From NCBI RefSeq assembly GCF_030247195.1, contig NC_080672.1, forward strand, positions 85,767,113 through 85,831,112: a stretch of 64,000 bases of DNA. Direction: 5' to 3'. The stretch comes from Topomyia yanbarensis (taxonomy: Eukaryota > Arthropoda > Insecta > Diptera > Culicidae). Of this stretch, positions 21,776 to 33,530 are shown one piece after another (positions within the stretch are counted from its first letter, which is position 1; the number at the start of each line of letters is the position of its first letter). The notes under the pieces are model-generated. The model had not been told where the DNA came from. It did not search any database and saw nothing but the letters and a program-made list of their open reading frames with translations. A program made the translations under genes and the position numbers.

Positions 21776-22781
21776 CAGGGCCGCAGAGAGAAAATACGAG
21801 CCCGGGGGTCCAACGTACGGGTCCCACCACTGTGTATTGCCTGAGTACAAAAAAGTCAATGTTTGAAATCCATTGGAGTTCACTGATATTATGTATAGTA
21901 CACTGAAATTTTATATTTATGTACCATTTTTTGTGCTCTAGTTGTTTGTAGTGCCAATGAAGGAAAAAAACGTAGAGTTTTTTATACTTTGGGAGTTTTT
22001 ACTACCTCTTCGACAGTTTTGGTGGCTTTGAAAAGCGCCATTTTTGTTAATAGTATTTTTAATAGTAAGGAAATGGCAAGATTAAAAATGTAGTAATCAC
22101 AAAAATAAAAAATATCTAAACGGCGATCAACGGCAAAAGATAAAAAAATAGGAAAACTAAATATTAAAAGAATGTACAAAAGAGCTAAAAACAACCAAAT
22201 AAACAAAAAATGTCAATTGTCAAAAAATGTTTGATCGAGAAAAACCAAAACATAACCTATAAAAAATTGATAAAGGAAAACAGGAAACTAAAAAAACATA
22301 TTGCAAAGATTAGAAAAGTTGAACATTATTGAACAAATGGTGAAAATAATGAAAAATCGATAGGAAAGTAGGAAATTTTTTGGAACCAATGAAAATGAAA
22401 AAAGAAAACTACCAAAAAGAATACAAACATTAATGTAAGAAATGCATAAAACTGTAAAGCTCGATAAATCAAAAATAATAAAATTTATTTAACATTAAAA
22501 ACAAGACATATTTAAAGCAATAGAAAAAATAAATAAAACGTTAATAATGCATAAAACTAGAGGAGTATGTATAAAAGACAAGAATAAAATAATCATAGAG
22601 AAATTAAAAAAATGAACGAACCAGAAAATTTTGAAAAACTGGAAAATTGAAATGATGAAAAGACGAAAAAGTAAAAAAATAGGATGTATTGAACAAAATC
22701 GGAGCAAACAGACAAAATGGAAAACAAAAAATAGTAGAAAAAAGCCAACATACTATAGAAACACAAAAATGAAGATATTAA

Positions 22782-24205
22782 CCCTCTAGTTCCCAACACC
22801 GCCTCTAGGCGGTCTCCTTAAATATCTAAATAAAACTACTAAAACATGATTGTATGTTGTCATCCGCACTAGTATTTCTTCCCAATGCTCACACCTTTCA
22901 TACACACACATTGTTTGAATAATCGTAGCTTTCTGTTAAAGGCAATTGAAGCACAAAGTTGAAAATCCGATGAAAACTTGGAAAAAAAACTTGGAAAAAA
23001 AACTATTTTGTGTTTAGTGGTAATCTTTATTAAACAAATTTTAACTCTTTTTGGAAATTTTAATAACTAAAAAAATATTTTTGAGTAGCCTGTTAGTAGC
23101 GTTTTACTGTAGATGTAAATTGGTTTAGTGGAATAATTCGGAAGTTTAGCTTTTTTGGTAAAACACTTTGCCCGCCTAAAGGCGGTGTTGGGCATCTGGG
23201 CGAAAAAAAAAATTCAGTCTTTTGTAGTTACTTATCGTACCGAAACTAGATTTATGTGCAATTTTAGCTGAAAAGGAGCATGTTTTAAAATCTTTGGGTG
23301 AATGCTGCTGTTAGAATATGGATGTCCTTATCATTTAATTATATTTAGGGGTGTCTGGAGTAAGTTGGCGGAATCTTTTTTTCGCCTTTTGTGTTAGACA
23401 TATGGCGCTGTTTATAGTCCTGCACTTCAAGTACTGTGTAATAAATACTCCCATGTACTTATGTTGCATTACATTATGTTTCGTTCACGTTAAGCGTTAA
23501 GTTTTCGAGCATATCAGAGTGAAGATCCCTCATTAATTACTCGGAATACAATTGATGCAATGCGTATGAATTGGCACTAGTATCTTTGCTTTCCAATGCG
23601 TTGAACAAAGATGGCTAACGCTGCTCTAACCACCGGCTTCACATGGTTAGGGCGAAAATAGGCTTATTACCCTAGGTGAATGACTAGATTTTTCGATAGC
23701 GCGCGAAAAGAACTTTCCGTGGCCGTATATACAATATAAGTAACCACAAACAAAATTGGTTCTTTTTTGTTTGTTTACTTCGGAATTTCACCTGAAGAAT
23801 CTTGAAAATTCTCTTTTACGCGATCTTCTTAAATTAAAAAATAAAACATGATAAGTGAAACCACCGCCAGCAGACACTGGTTTCTTCTACTATAAATTAG
23901 AAGTCAATAATTAAACAACCAAAGCACTAGAGAAATTCTTCTTAGCTTGGGTAATTTGTGTTCTGATGGAGTTCAAAATATAAACCATAAAAATTCGATT
24001 ATGTTGAAGTAACTAGAAGTAAAAAAGTTTTTGTTTTTTATTCGCCCAGGTGCTCAACACCGCCTCTAGGCGGTCTACTTATTTTAAGGCTTTAATGAAA
24101 AGTCCATAGCTCGCATGAATTATCAACATTATTTTCGTTTTTCTCATCACGAAACCCACCTACAAAAGTTTTTTCAAGTCAAATAAAAATTTGGGCACTA
24201 GAGGA
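22782..24205. mobile_element. piggyBac-like non-autonomous element (1424 bp) in a TTAA site
   Basis: Flanked by TTAA on both sides (22778-22781, 24206-24209), with inverted ends CCCTCTAGTTCCC and, on the opposite strand, TCCTCTAGTGCCC. TTAA targeting and a CCYT start are piggyBac hallmarks. Copy 2 of the host hAT-like element keeps the empty site GATATTAACACG, which proves the borders. The interior is non-coding and carries a CGCCT(C/A)(T/A)AGGCGG palindrome three times (about 22800, 23175, 24062). Confidence 0.9.
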
Positions 24206-25917
24206 TTAACACGAAGAAAAAAAATGAATAAAATGGATATTAAGAATAGAAAAAGCACTAGAAATGAAATTGAAACAAATTCAATCAACGAACTAAATGT
24301 AAAATTAAGAAAAAGTGCGCATAGAGTCAAGAAAAAATAAATCAAATGTTTTATTAGGAAAATTAAAAAAAATCAATGTTAACGTATAGGAAAAAGGTCA
24401 ACAGAAACAGTACTTTCAAAATAGGTTAAATGGAAAACATGAAGAAATAACAATAACGAATTAAATCTTAAGAAAAAGGTATGCAAAATAAATAAAATTA
24501 TATTAAATGAACAATGAGAAAAAATAACACTACGATAAACGGAAAGCTAAAAACTAGAAAATGAGGAAGAAAATCGGACAAAGGTAAAAAATTAAACAAT
24601 AAGACAAATTGGAATGAATTTGAATATATAAAATTGCTTTTGGAAATGCAAAAAAATATTAAAAAATAGGAAATAGAAAAAGACTATGACAAATTCTAAA
24701 AATTAGAAGGAATGACAAAAGAAACAAATAAAAAAGCAGGGTATTAAAATATGAAACAATAAGAACAAAATAAAGAAAGCAGAATTTTCTCGAAAAATTG
24801 CGAAAAAAATAAATAACAGAGAAAAAACTATAAATTAACGTAAGTGATAGTGATAGCAATAGAAAAAAAAATTAAAGGGTTGTATACAGGACACGACCAC
24901 GGTGACATTAAAAATGTAGCTTTTTAAAAGAGCGTGCAAATGAATTTTATCTATCACACATATCGACTCACGTTCTTGTTCACTCGCCTGTTTTCATATG
25001 TTTCAATTTGCTATATACCCTCCCCATCAAAACATAATTTATTGAAGGTCTTTTAACGGTAATCTATTAATTAATCAAGTATCTCACTAGGTGATTGGCA
25101 TTATTTGGCTGATCCATCTAGTAAAAATAGGCTGGTCTGTCCAGAAAATATATTCAATAGAAAAGTTCCATATTGAGAGCTGTGATAAGGAAGCCCACGT
25201 CCGCCAACGGAAATATACAGATTCTCCATGAAATATGAAATTTCATTTTCCATTTAAATTTTCAATAATGTACTAATGAACTTAAGTAAACAATCTTAAG
25301 TTTAAGTATTTCTTGATCGATTAGTGGTGGAAAAAATGAAATTATTTGATAAATTACATTGTTATGCAACGTTCGCACTACCAGTTAAAACGGGTTTTTA
25401 TGCTATCTTGGTGACATTTTTCTTGTTGCTAATTATTAAAACGTGTTATAACTCTGTAGTGTAATCATTGTATTATTAAACCAATTCTGCAGCGTTTTAT
25501 GTTATATAGGTGTTTTATGTGGTAATAGGACTGACATAATTATATCTTCAGTACAGCGGTTTGTTTCATAATTTAAAACAGATTTATTTTAAAATTTAAA
25601 TTAGTATACCCAACCGTTCTATTTGTTGTATACTTTAAAACGCAATTAGAACTGTGTTTTAAATACATATGGTAGGACAGATAGTCTGACTGGATAAACT
25701 GGGAAAACAATTTTAAGTCCAGTAACGCTTAAGACATGGCTTGAATTTGAATCGAAAAAGAACACCCGCTTAAACTGCTGCTGGGACGGTAAGTTCTGTT
25801 TTAAAATTTTCTGTTGTGTGCAGTACGAAACAAAAGTGTTTGAAATTAGAAAACAAAAAGTTCTGCTGGGAATGTGATTGTTTCCGATGCAATTACACTC
25901 AGATTTTTCGCACAGGG

Positions 25918-26010
25918 GATACAGGCCGTGTAAATGAAAGCCGCGTAAATTTAAAAAAACGCGTTAATGAAAACCGCGTAAATTTCAAAATCCGCGTAAA
26001 AAAACCTGAG
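25918..26010. repeat. Degenerate GCGTAAAT short tandem motif
   Basis: GTGTAAAT, GCGTAAAT, GCGTTAAT, GCGTAAAT and GCGTAAAA recur at about 13-18-bp intervals inside the 2075-bp element (again at about 40180-40260). A related TTTACGCGG-type motif lies at 63400-63460. Confidence 0.7.
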
Positions 26011-26342
26011 TGTACTCTCCTATATAAAATACTACGCTGCTTAACAGTGCAATAACTACAGAAGCACGTTGTCAGATGCCTTACTGATAAAAAACATAAC
26101 CGAAATATGAAACCCAATAGGCTCTTTACCCTACGCAGCTACAAAGCGCCGTAAACATGGATTAACAAGTTACAACGCACACGCATGCATAAAAATAAAT
26201 ATATTTTTTTCAAACGCAACACTCTTAAGCAGCACACACCGTATTGAATTAAATCCTAACCACCCCGCCCACCCACTTTGCAAATCATTCTGTGACATCG
26301 TGCTGGTACCCGAAAAATCCGCACACGGCCACCGCTGCCGAA

Positions 26343-26640
26343 AATGCATAGCGTCTACCGCTTATTGTAGTGCCCAGACGCTGCAGCCATGATCTTACCC
26401 GTTCGACATAAGAACAAAAACTGATTCAAACGGGTACGCGTCACCTCTATTTATAAACTAACCGTATATGGTTTAGTCACTTAGGTGCGAGTGTGTGTGC
26501 AAATGCCAACGTTACTGAAAATCGATAGCGCTTATTGCATCGCCCGGAGACGATATTGCTCGTATGGGATAAGAGCAACAACTGATTTAAACGGACATGC
26601 GTTGCTTCTATTTATGACTTTTCGTGTTTCATTGAGCAAC
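26343..26640. repeat. Two degenerate tandem units with TATA-like boxes in the 2075-bp element
   Basis: Unit 1 (about 26343-26457) and unit 2 (about 26525-26640) share a CGCTTATTG core, ATAAGA(A/G)CAA, CTGATT(C/T)AAACGG and CTTCTATTTAT-like elements in the same order. CTATTTATAA in unit 1 resembles a TATA box. The same pair is present in the other copy. Confidence 0.6.
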
Positions 26641-28578
26641 TAAGCTGCACTCTCTTGACGGCTGTGTCTGAGAAATCTGCCTCACGAATGGTAATTTTCC
26701 TGTTTTTCGTGAACTTTTTAATTTTACCAATTTCCAAAAGTCTACTTTTATTGGGGAGATATTAAATTATTACCAATATTTAAGTTAGGTGTTTCTGAAT
26801 CGGTTGGTGTATGAATGATTTAAAGCCATCTAGTAATATCGGAGTTATAAGCGTGCAAACCTTACATAGTTTCGTTACATGGGAGATAGTTTAGATTTTA
26901 GAATGACACCTAGCCCCAGATAGTGGAGTAAGACATTTTTAATGTCAAAAAGCAAAAGTAAGGAACGTAAAAGGATGGACAAAATAAAAGTATGCAAATA
27001 GATAAAAAAGGCAGAATCTTACAATTGTAGAAATACAAATACAATCCACAACATGAAAAAATAGATCAATGAAATTTTAACAAAATAAAAAAACTAAGAA
27101 GGAATAAAAAATGGAAAAAATGAGAAACATGGATCAAATTTTGAATAAGGGTTTTGGTTGGATTCTACGCTACGCTGGTTTGGAAAACATTGCTAACTAG
27201 TTGATTTAATTTGGTAGCAGAGTTAAATTTTCTCTTCGAAATCAATCAAACACATTTTAGCAATTTAGTTGAACGTATGCTTCTTAGAATCATTGGCCAG
27301 CTGCAGGATTGTGAACTGAGAGATCTTCTCGTCATGCTCCATGAAATATAAAATTCAAAACAAAACTATTAACACTATACTCGTCACGAAAGGGGCTTGT
27401 TGTGTACGCAATTCGCTGCTATAATGAAAATGTCGATAAAAGGTCGTATTTGAAAAAAATGTAAAACGTATTTATTTTTTCCCATCTCTGGCCCTGGCCT
27501 GCTAGGGAGAATTGGTAGTCGAAAATCGCCGAAAAAAGCTACGTCATTTGAGTATGACCCCTTTACAAAAATGTTTCGGTATCATCTCGTATCTGAAAAT
27601 GATTTTGTATAGATTTTATATCAATGAACGGCAAACCAAACATATTAAATTTTGAATTTAAATTTTTGGATTAATTTCGAATTCTTTTGGTATATCAAGA
27701 GTTTTTGATGACTCATTTGACATCGATCTCTCAAATAGAGGTGGGGTTGCCGCCTCTAGTGGTACTTTGACCAGCGGAATTTTGCTAAGCAAGGGAAAGA
27801 CTTCAAGAGACACATGCGTATGCGTTGAAATCAATTAGAATTTCGAATTAAATTGATCACTCGACAAAATTTTGGGGCGCTTCCATTGCTTTTTATTTTA
27901 TAAAACGCTTAAAAACAAATAAATATGCACTGTTTTATTTCTTATGTAGCTCGTAGCACTAGGAGGAAAAATATATTATTTTTTTCACATTCACCGTAGA
28001 GTGTAATGTTTTGGTACAGCACTTCACCTTTCTGTGCCGTTCACATTTATTTGTATGTTTTTGCATTTGTAAACAGTTTTGTTGATTTAGTTGGATGTAG
28101 TAATTCGCTTTCTCGGATATTCACAAAGAATCCAAAAGCATCAACCACTCTCGCTGTGAAGGATAACCCGAGCGAGCTTAGCTCTGCTCCTCAGTAAACA
28201 AACATGGGGTGTGAAATCACACTTCAGTTTCTTTCGAGAATCTTTGTAAAGAACATTAATCCATTGACGCGAAAGTTCAATGGGGTAAAGTAAACTCAAA
28301 TGGCTCCTTTAAAATAATATTTGTCAACGCCAAGAGGAGCCCTCCTTAGCAATTAGGGCCTGCAACCCGAGGATGACGTTTATGAGGACTGGGTGCTGTG
28401 CGATTCCTTGTAAAGAAAAGGTCAACGCAAAATTGCAAAATAATCCAATGGATTCTTCCGGGCGAATTTGGATTTAAATGAACGAAGACACGGAATTCGT
28501 CTGGTGTGGCAACCCTAAGCAGGGTTTTTTTCTTTCAATAATTACTTTCGATACTAATCCAGCGCTTTCGAAGATTGG

Positions 28579-28600
28579 ATTCAATTCAATTCAATTCAAT
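28579..28600. repeat. (ATTCA)n short tandem repeat
   Basis: Four perfect ATTCA units; the matching place in copy 2 (near 52030) lacks the expansion. Confidence 0.85.
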
Positions 28601-28792
28601 AAATCCAAAAAATAGATTTCAAATTGGCGAAATTTGAAGACAACTTCATGACTTCTATTCAAACCATTTAATTGTTTAACCCTGACAAGTCTGATCATAT
28701 TTTTGTTTAGATTATAGACATTTTAATCTTAAGGTCATTCGCTTCTTCATTAGGATTAGAAATTTTCCTATAACAAATCTCTATTCTTGTGT

Positions 28793-28862
28793 GCGGGGTT
28801 GCGATTCGAACCCAGGTGAGCTGCTTACATGATATTCAATGTACATATTCCGCTATGCCCGC
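28793..28862 (-). repeat. tRNA-like module inside hAT-like family X, copy 1
   Basis: On the minus strand GCGGGCATAGCGG at the 5' end pairs with CCCCGC at the 3' end. An A-box-like TAGCGGAATATG and a B-box GGGTTCGAATC are spaced as in a 70-nt tRNA. The anticodon arm is not convincing and no Pol III terminator follows. Copy 2 has the same module at 51768-51837, so it belongs to the element family and is not a functional tRNA gene. Confidence 0.6.
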
Positions 28863-29118
28863 TCGAGCCTGATCTTGTTTCGATGCGAGAATTAGGTTGG
28901 TATAAACATAGTTGATATCAAATATGCAGTAGTTTAGAATTTTCTCTATTCTAGTTATCTCATACATAAGATATTTTTAATTGTATTCTCAAATAAATTT
29001 TTGTCGGAAAAGTATTTGTCAAAATTTTAGTTTCTGTTAAAAATCCGGGCCCCCTTCAAAACTCTGGGCCCGGGGGGAAACACCCCGGTCCCCCTCTCTC
29101 GGCGGCCCTGCGAATTGA

Positions 29119-31420
29119 TACAGTAGTTTTCCATAAAACCTCGTGAAACGAGCGCAAAATCTCGAGTTCGCATAGGACGTAATGTGAGCCAATATGTTAG
29201 TATCGATTCCGCAAATTCCGAGGGAAGTAGTAAAAATCAAGTATAAATATCACATGGGTTTCTAAGAGTTGTCTGAACCAGGCACGTAGCAAGAGAGGGG
29301 CTAGGAGGCTAAAGCCCCCCCCCCAAAATGTTTTGAAAATAAATTACAAAAACATTATTATCAGCGACATTAGCTTGTAGCTCGTTTGGTTTGAGATAAA
29401 GTTAGACGATTGCTGTTTCCGACAACCAAAATCAATGGTCACGAAATTCAGTGCGGTCTGTCCCCGCCGGTTTGAAGCGAACGACAACTAAAGTTACTTT
29501 TATATTGTGTTCATTGTCTGAAGAACAAAGGAAACTTCTACTATACTATGCCCTAGTAATCTGTCGAGATGAGTGAGTCGCAGAAGCAAGAAGTGGTGCA
29601 CCGGTCAAATACTGTGATTAGTGGTGATTCGCATAAGACCGAGTATTTGTGATGAGGAACATTTTCTGAAGGTGAAAATGGAGCCTATACTTACGATAGC
29701 CACCTTTATTGAGTTCTACCACCTCAGGTATTCTGCGCTCATAGCGTTCAGTAAATTGGATCAGGCGAAATCATTGATTTTGAATGATTTAAAACCATTA
29801 AATTTTAATGATTGTGTGTGACAATGCTCTAATTAAGATCTTCATATAAATGGACGGTGAGAGAATCTATGTTCGGTTACAAGATCGGACACCGCTTACT
29901 TGCAGATACATATCACATATGGGAGAAATGCACTACAAAACATAATGCGATAGTCCAATTACACATATTATTCTTTGCACATATCAAAGGCAAACTAGTA
30001 CGTTTCAGTTATGTGCAAAAACGTCACATTACGATTTATTTACCGCTGAACACAAACAATCACCAAATTTGTGGCACATGTTCAGGAAATATTGACAACG
30101 GCAAAAGCTGCGTCAATATCTCAAAATCTATAGCCAGCACAATCATTGAGGAAATTCACAATCATAAAGGCAACAAGCAAGCATGTTTGCAAACATAAAG
30201 GTAGCTATCACGACTATGAAACGGAAGTGTTCAACAGCGAGATAGATATAAACGACCCCCTATGCGCAGTTGGCGAGAAAAAAATATTTCCCTGCTTCGT
30301 TAACAGGTATCTACGTGCAATGGTTAAGAGCTTGCGTCAGATCTGTTGGACAACCAGTAAAACTCATTTTATTATTTTTATTGCAGGAAATAGATATAAC
30401 TAGATAACAGAACCACTGTTTCGATTGGCTAAAGCATTGAGCCGAGTTCACTTATGAATTATTTTAAAAATAGTAGAAGAAGTTTAATGGACAGCTGAGT
30501 ACATAAACTCTGCAAAAATGAACGCATCCTCGCAAGTGATTGTTCCGTTTAACAAAACTCAGATGTAATACTCGATATTGGCAACTTTATAATAAATTTA
30601 AATGACGGGTTTTTGAATTGTACCCAATTTGAATTACTGTATTAGGTCAGTGCACTCTGTACTCTTAGTATAAATACTAGACATTACATTCAAGCGTACT
30701 AGGCAAAAAAAAAATTTCAATTTACTGAGAATGATATAACTGAGGCGACAGTTTTTGCTTTCGCTTCATTTTAACGCATCATCATTTTCATTGGCACTTA
30801 ATTTCACTCTCATGCAAGAAATTCGTTCCGTTCATGCGAGTTCGTAACACTGTTGCGACTAAAATGTTGTGACTGGTTGAATCTATTAGTCCAATAATTT
30901 CGATTTTATGTCTTCAGTATATAGCAGTCTCACGATCTGTTTTTTATTCGTTTTGGACTAAAATGAGAGATGATCGGAAATCACGGAGGAGGAAAAACGA
31001 ATCAGCTAATCTAAGAAGCCTTAAGAGCACCTCTTCTGTCTTTGATATGCACTCAGAACGAGTGCTTTCGGAATTTCGCTCTGATCCTCTCAATTCGGTT
31101 TGAATAAAACAGCATTTTCGAAAACACATTACGTCTTCGTTATCGTTGATTGAAATTGTTTCCTAAATTTTGGTAAAACAAACCTATAATCTAAAAGCAT
31201 TACAGCTTGCTTCAAGAAGTCATGCATCTCTTCCAATCTTGATAATGATTGTAAAAAAACTTGAGCTAACTAAAAACGAACCAATTACTGAGATGATTGT
31301 TTGAATTGACTTTGAAAGTGTAACTGCAAGCATCTTCGCATCACGAAAACTGCCGCTGACAAAAAAATTTGCAAAAGATTCACAGAAATCGGATAAATTA
31401 CAATAATTTAAAAACATAGA
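29119..31420. other. AT-rich intergenic DNA, no gene recognised
   Basis: Holds a CACGTAGCAAGAGAGGGGC segment and a C-run near 29280-29330 that look like the end of a decayed transposon. Two overlapping open frames at 29857-30403 have cysteine pairs (CGTCSGNIDNGKSC) but match nothing I know. Confidence 0.45.
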
Positions 31421-31650
31421 TTTTAACGACATTCAATTAGCTAGAGATTACTGGGTAGGGAAAGTTATGAAACTTAGAGCCATAGTACTCAAGTGAGAGC
31501 AAGGATGTGAAGTAAACAGATCGGAAAACTAGAAGTGGCAGGGTCATTAGAACAGGCTTAATATCGTGCGGGCTTAATTACTATGGCTCTAAGTTTCATA
31601 ACTTTCCCTATCCAGTAATCTCTAGCTAATTGAATGTCGTTAAAACGTAA
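31421..31650. repeat. Inverted repeat with arms of about 75 bp
   Basis: The arm 31421-31493 (TTTTAACGACATTCAATTAG, TAGAGATTACTGGG, AAGTTATGAAACTTAGAGCC) is mirrored by 31577-31648 with very few mismatches around an 83-bp loop. Its outer part, GCTAATTGAATGTCGTTAAA, also occurs at 14999-15019 inside the SLC45 intron. Confidence 0.85.
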
Positions 31651-32410
31651 AAAAGAAAATGTGACTAACATAGTCGAAATAAAAAAGGGAAAAAATAAAA
31701 ACATAGAAATCTGAAAGAAAGTCTCTTCGGCATAGGCGAAGCATGGGCGATGTGTTTTCTTTGATTTGTCGGAAGCAAGTGTGATGCTAAAATTATTTAG
31801 CTCACCCATATTTATAGTTTCGAGTAATTCTAGTGGTGTCATCAATGTTACATTCAGTGCTTTCAAAATCAGTTAACTATTTCTGCTTATCGAAACTGAC
31901 ATTCAGATTCAACGCTTCGGTCATTCATTAACTTTCCAATTGACTGGAATTTCATGCAGAATCGAATGTTTGAGTGCAGAGGAAATATAAATTCCTTCAC
32001 CAACCAAAGTTATTATGTAGACAGTTCGAGCATTAGTGAGCTGCGTAATCTATGTCTATGTCTAGCATTTTCGCTCAATAAGCTAGCATAGAAACAAAAT
32101 TCAGTTTGCTTCTGAAACCGAACATATGCGAACCCGAATGTGCTATGTCGGGAGAATGAATGACGAGGGAAACGAACCAAACATTTCATTTATCGCGGCG
32201 GACGGGAATTGAATTACGGTTCTCTTTCAAGTTCACGCAAGGATGTCAATTTTTTAAGCTCTGGTTACATTTAACAAAATTTACGTAAATTGCAAGATAA
32301 CAGTAATCAGGGGATTTCCATTCGATTAGTGAACAGTCCTATAGTATATAAAATTCCGGCTAGTTTAGTAAATTAACTTCTTGGTAAGAGCTCGACTGTT
32401 TTGTAATATA

Positions 32411-32596
32411 TTCTTGTTGGATTTATTTCGGCTAAGCAGTCATTCACTATTTTTGAACTTCGTATTTATTTATCCGACGTTTCGGCACTGTATAGTACCC
32501 TGAAGATGGCGCTATACAGTGCCGAAACGTCGGATAAATAAATACGAATTTCAAAAATAGTGAATGACTGCTTAGCCGAAATAAAACCAACAAGAA
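32411..32596. repeat. Near-perfect 85-bp palindrome with Penelope-like loop motif
   Basis: The arms 32411-32495 and 32512-32596 match with about three mismatches around a 16-base loop, TACCCTGAAGATGGCG. The pairing of CCTGAAGATGGC with GCCGAAACGTCGG is the motif found at the termini of Penelope-like elements, where related sequences form hammerhead ribozymes. CTGAAGA and GAAA core elements are present here, but a full hammerhead fold was not established. Confidence 0.8.
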
Positions 32597-33074
32597 TTTA
32601 GTAAATTAATTCATTGAAACATCTCTTTTGTATTGTCCAAAAATCCATGAATTCCGAAATGAAACCTGTAAGCTTCGTGTGCTCAAATATAATATTTGCT
32701 TAATCTAGGTAAATACAGCTATAGTTCTTACTTATGCTTTGTACAGAAATCAGTAGTCTTTTTTTGTACATCCTTTACATGTTAACAAACATGTCGGTCT
32801 TTTGCCATAGTTTCAAGGATCTAGTAGAAGAATTGTCTAGAAAAAAGCCTGTCAAATGATATAAAAAGTATCAATTTCATAAAAGAATAGGATCTGTGAA
32901 AAATCTGAATACTTAAATAGATAAAGAATTAGTTGTTCTTACTTGTTTGAAAATAGTCTTTAATGTATCATCATTTAAATTGAAAATTATTATAAATTTG
33001 AGTTGAATAGGAGTTGAACCGTTTCTGCGTATCTACAAATCGCCTGCCTAATCAGAAGATTTGGAGCGAATTTC

Positions 33075-33530
33075 GACATTCTCTTGTATTTGTATTTGTA
33101 TTTAATTGAGTCTTAATGAACTATACTAAAAAGAAATGACCAAAAGTAGCATGCGCGGAACTAATGACGAAGTCGAAGATGTCGTTGAAGCGACGGGTCA
33201 TTTCTAATATCGGTTGTTGGCTGCGTAGTTAGTGTTGTGCATTTCAGAGTGCAGCAGTGTACGAGAACAAAGGACGCGGGTTGGTGTGATAGAAGATCGG
33301 GAACACCATATTCAGCCATAAGAAGCGTAGACACGAAGGTAATTTACGACATGGGTCTACGATCTGTGTAGTCCTAATAATTGACAACGATCTTCGTATG
33401 GTTCAAGTTCAGCGGATCGTTCCAAGGCAATTGACGTAACGCATATCGTATGAATCTGCCCTGGACAGCCTCACTTCGTTGGAAAGTTGTATGATGGGGG
33501 TAATAAAAACTAAATCCAAAAGCAAAAATT
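33075..33530 (-). pseudogene. Non-LTR retrotransposon C-terminal relic with ATACAA-type tail
   Basis: The minus strand reads RFIRYALRQLPWNDPLNL and then, after a frame change, ITFVSTLLMAEYGVPDLLS, a pair of blocks typical of the ORF2 end of a mosquito LINE family (Jockey-like by memory of the motif). It runs into AAATACAAATACAAATACAA at 33100-33080, the simple tail of such elements. Only the 3' end is present, as expected from 5'-truncated insertion. Confidence 0.65.

Larger units (their letters stand above)
24872..26946. mobile_element. Unclassified 2075-bp mobile element, copy 1
   Basis: Begins TTAAAGGGTTGTATACAGG and ends GTAAGACATTTTTAATGTC. It is bordered by A-tracts (nine A on the left, five on the right) where the empty site in hAT-like copy 2 has seven A, consistent with an AAAAA target duplication. 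The second copy, 38354-41202, is identical in length once its nested MITE is removed and differs at about a dozen positions. Subterminal GACATTAAAAATGT near the left end is inverted at the right end. There is no transposase or reverse transcriptase; the longest ORF (25816-26055) is a lysine/arginine-rich product of a GCGTAAA-type repeat. Confidence 0.85.
21776..29110. mobile_element. Large hAT-like element, family X, copy 1 (7335 bp)
   Basis: Ends CAGGGCCGCAGAGAG at 21776 and its complement CTCGGCGGCCCTG at 29110, flanked by a perfect 8-bp duplication CGAATTGA (21768-21775 and 29111-29118). CA-initial ends plus an 8-bp duplication point to the hAT superfamily. No transposase ORF is recognised; the interior is strikingly A-rich on this strand (22050-24880). 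It contains a TTAA-flanked insertion (22782-24205) and a 2075-bp element (24872-26946), both missing at the matching sites of copy 2. The element core is therefore about 3.8 kb. Confidence 0.92.

Noticed and set aside
22495..24859. Several minus-strand Phe/Leu/Ile-rich frames that look like membrane proteins
   Set aside because: They arise from the A-rich tract read as TTT/CTT/ATT codons; equivalent frames appear on the other strand in the sister copy at 55281-55531 without conservation.
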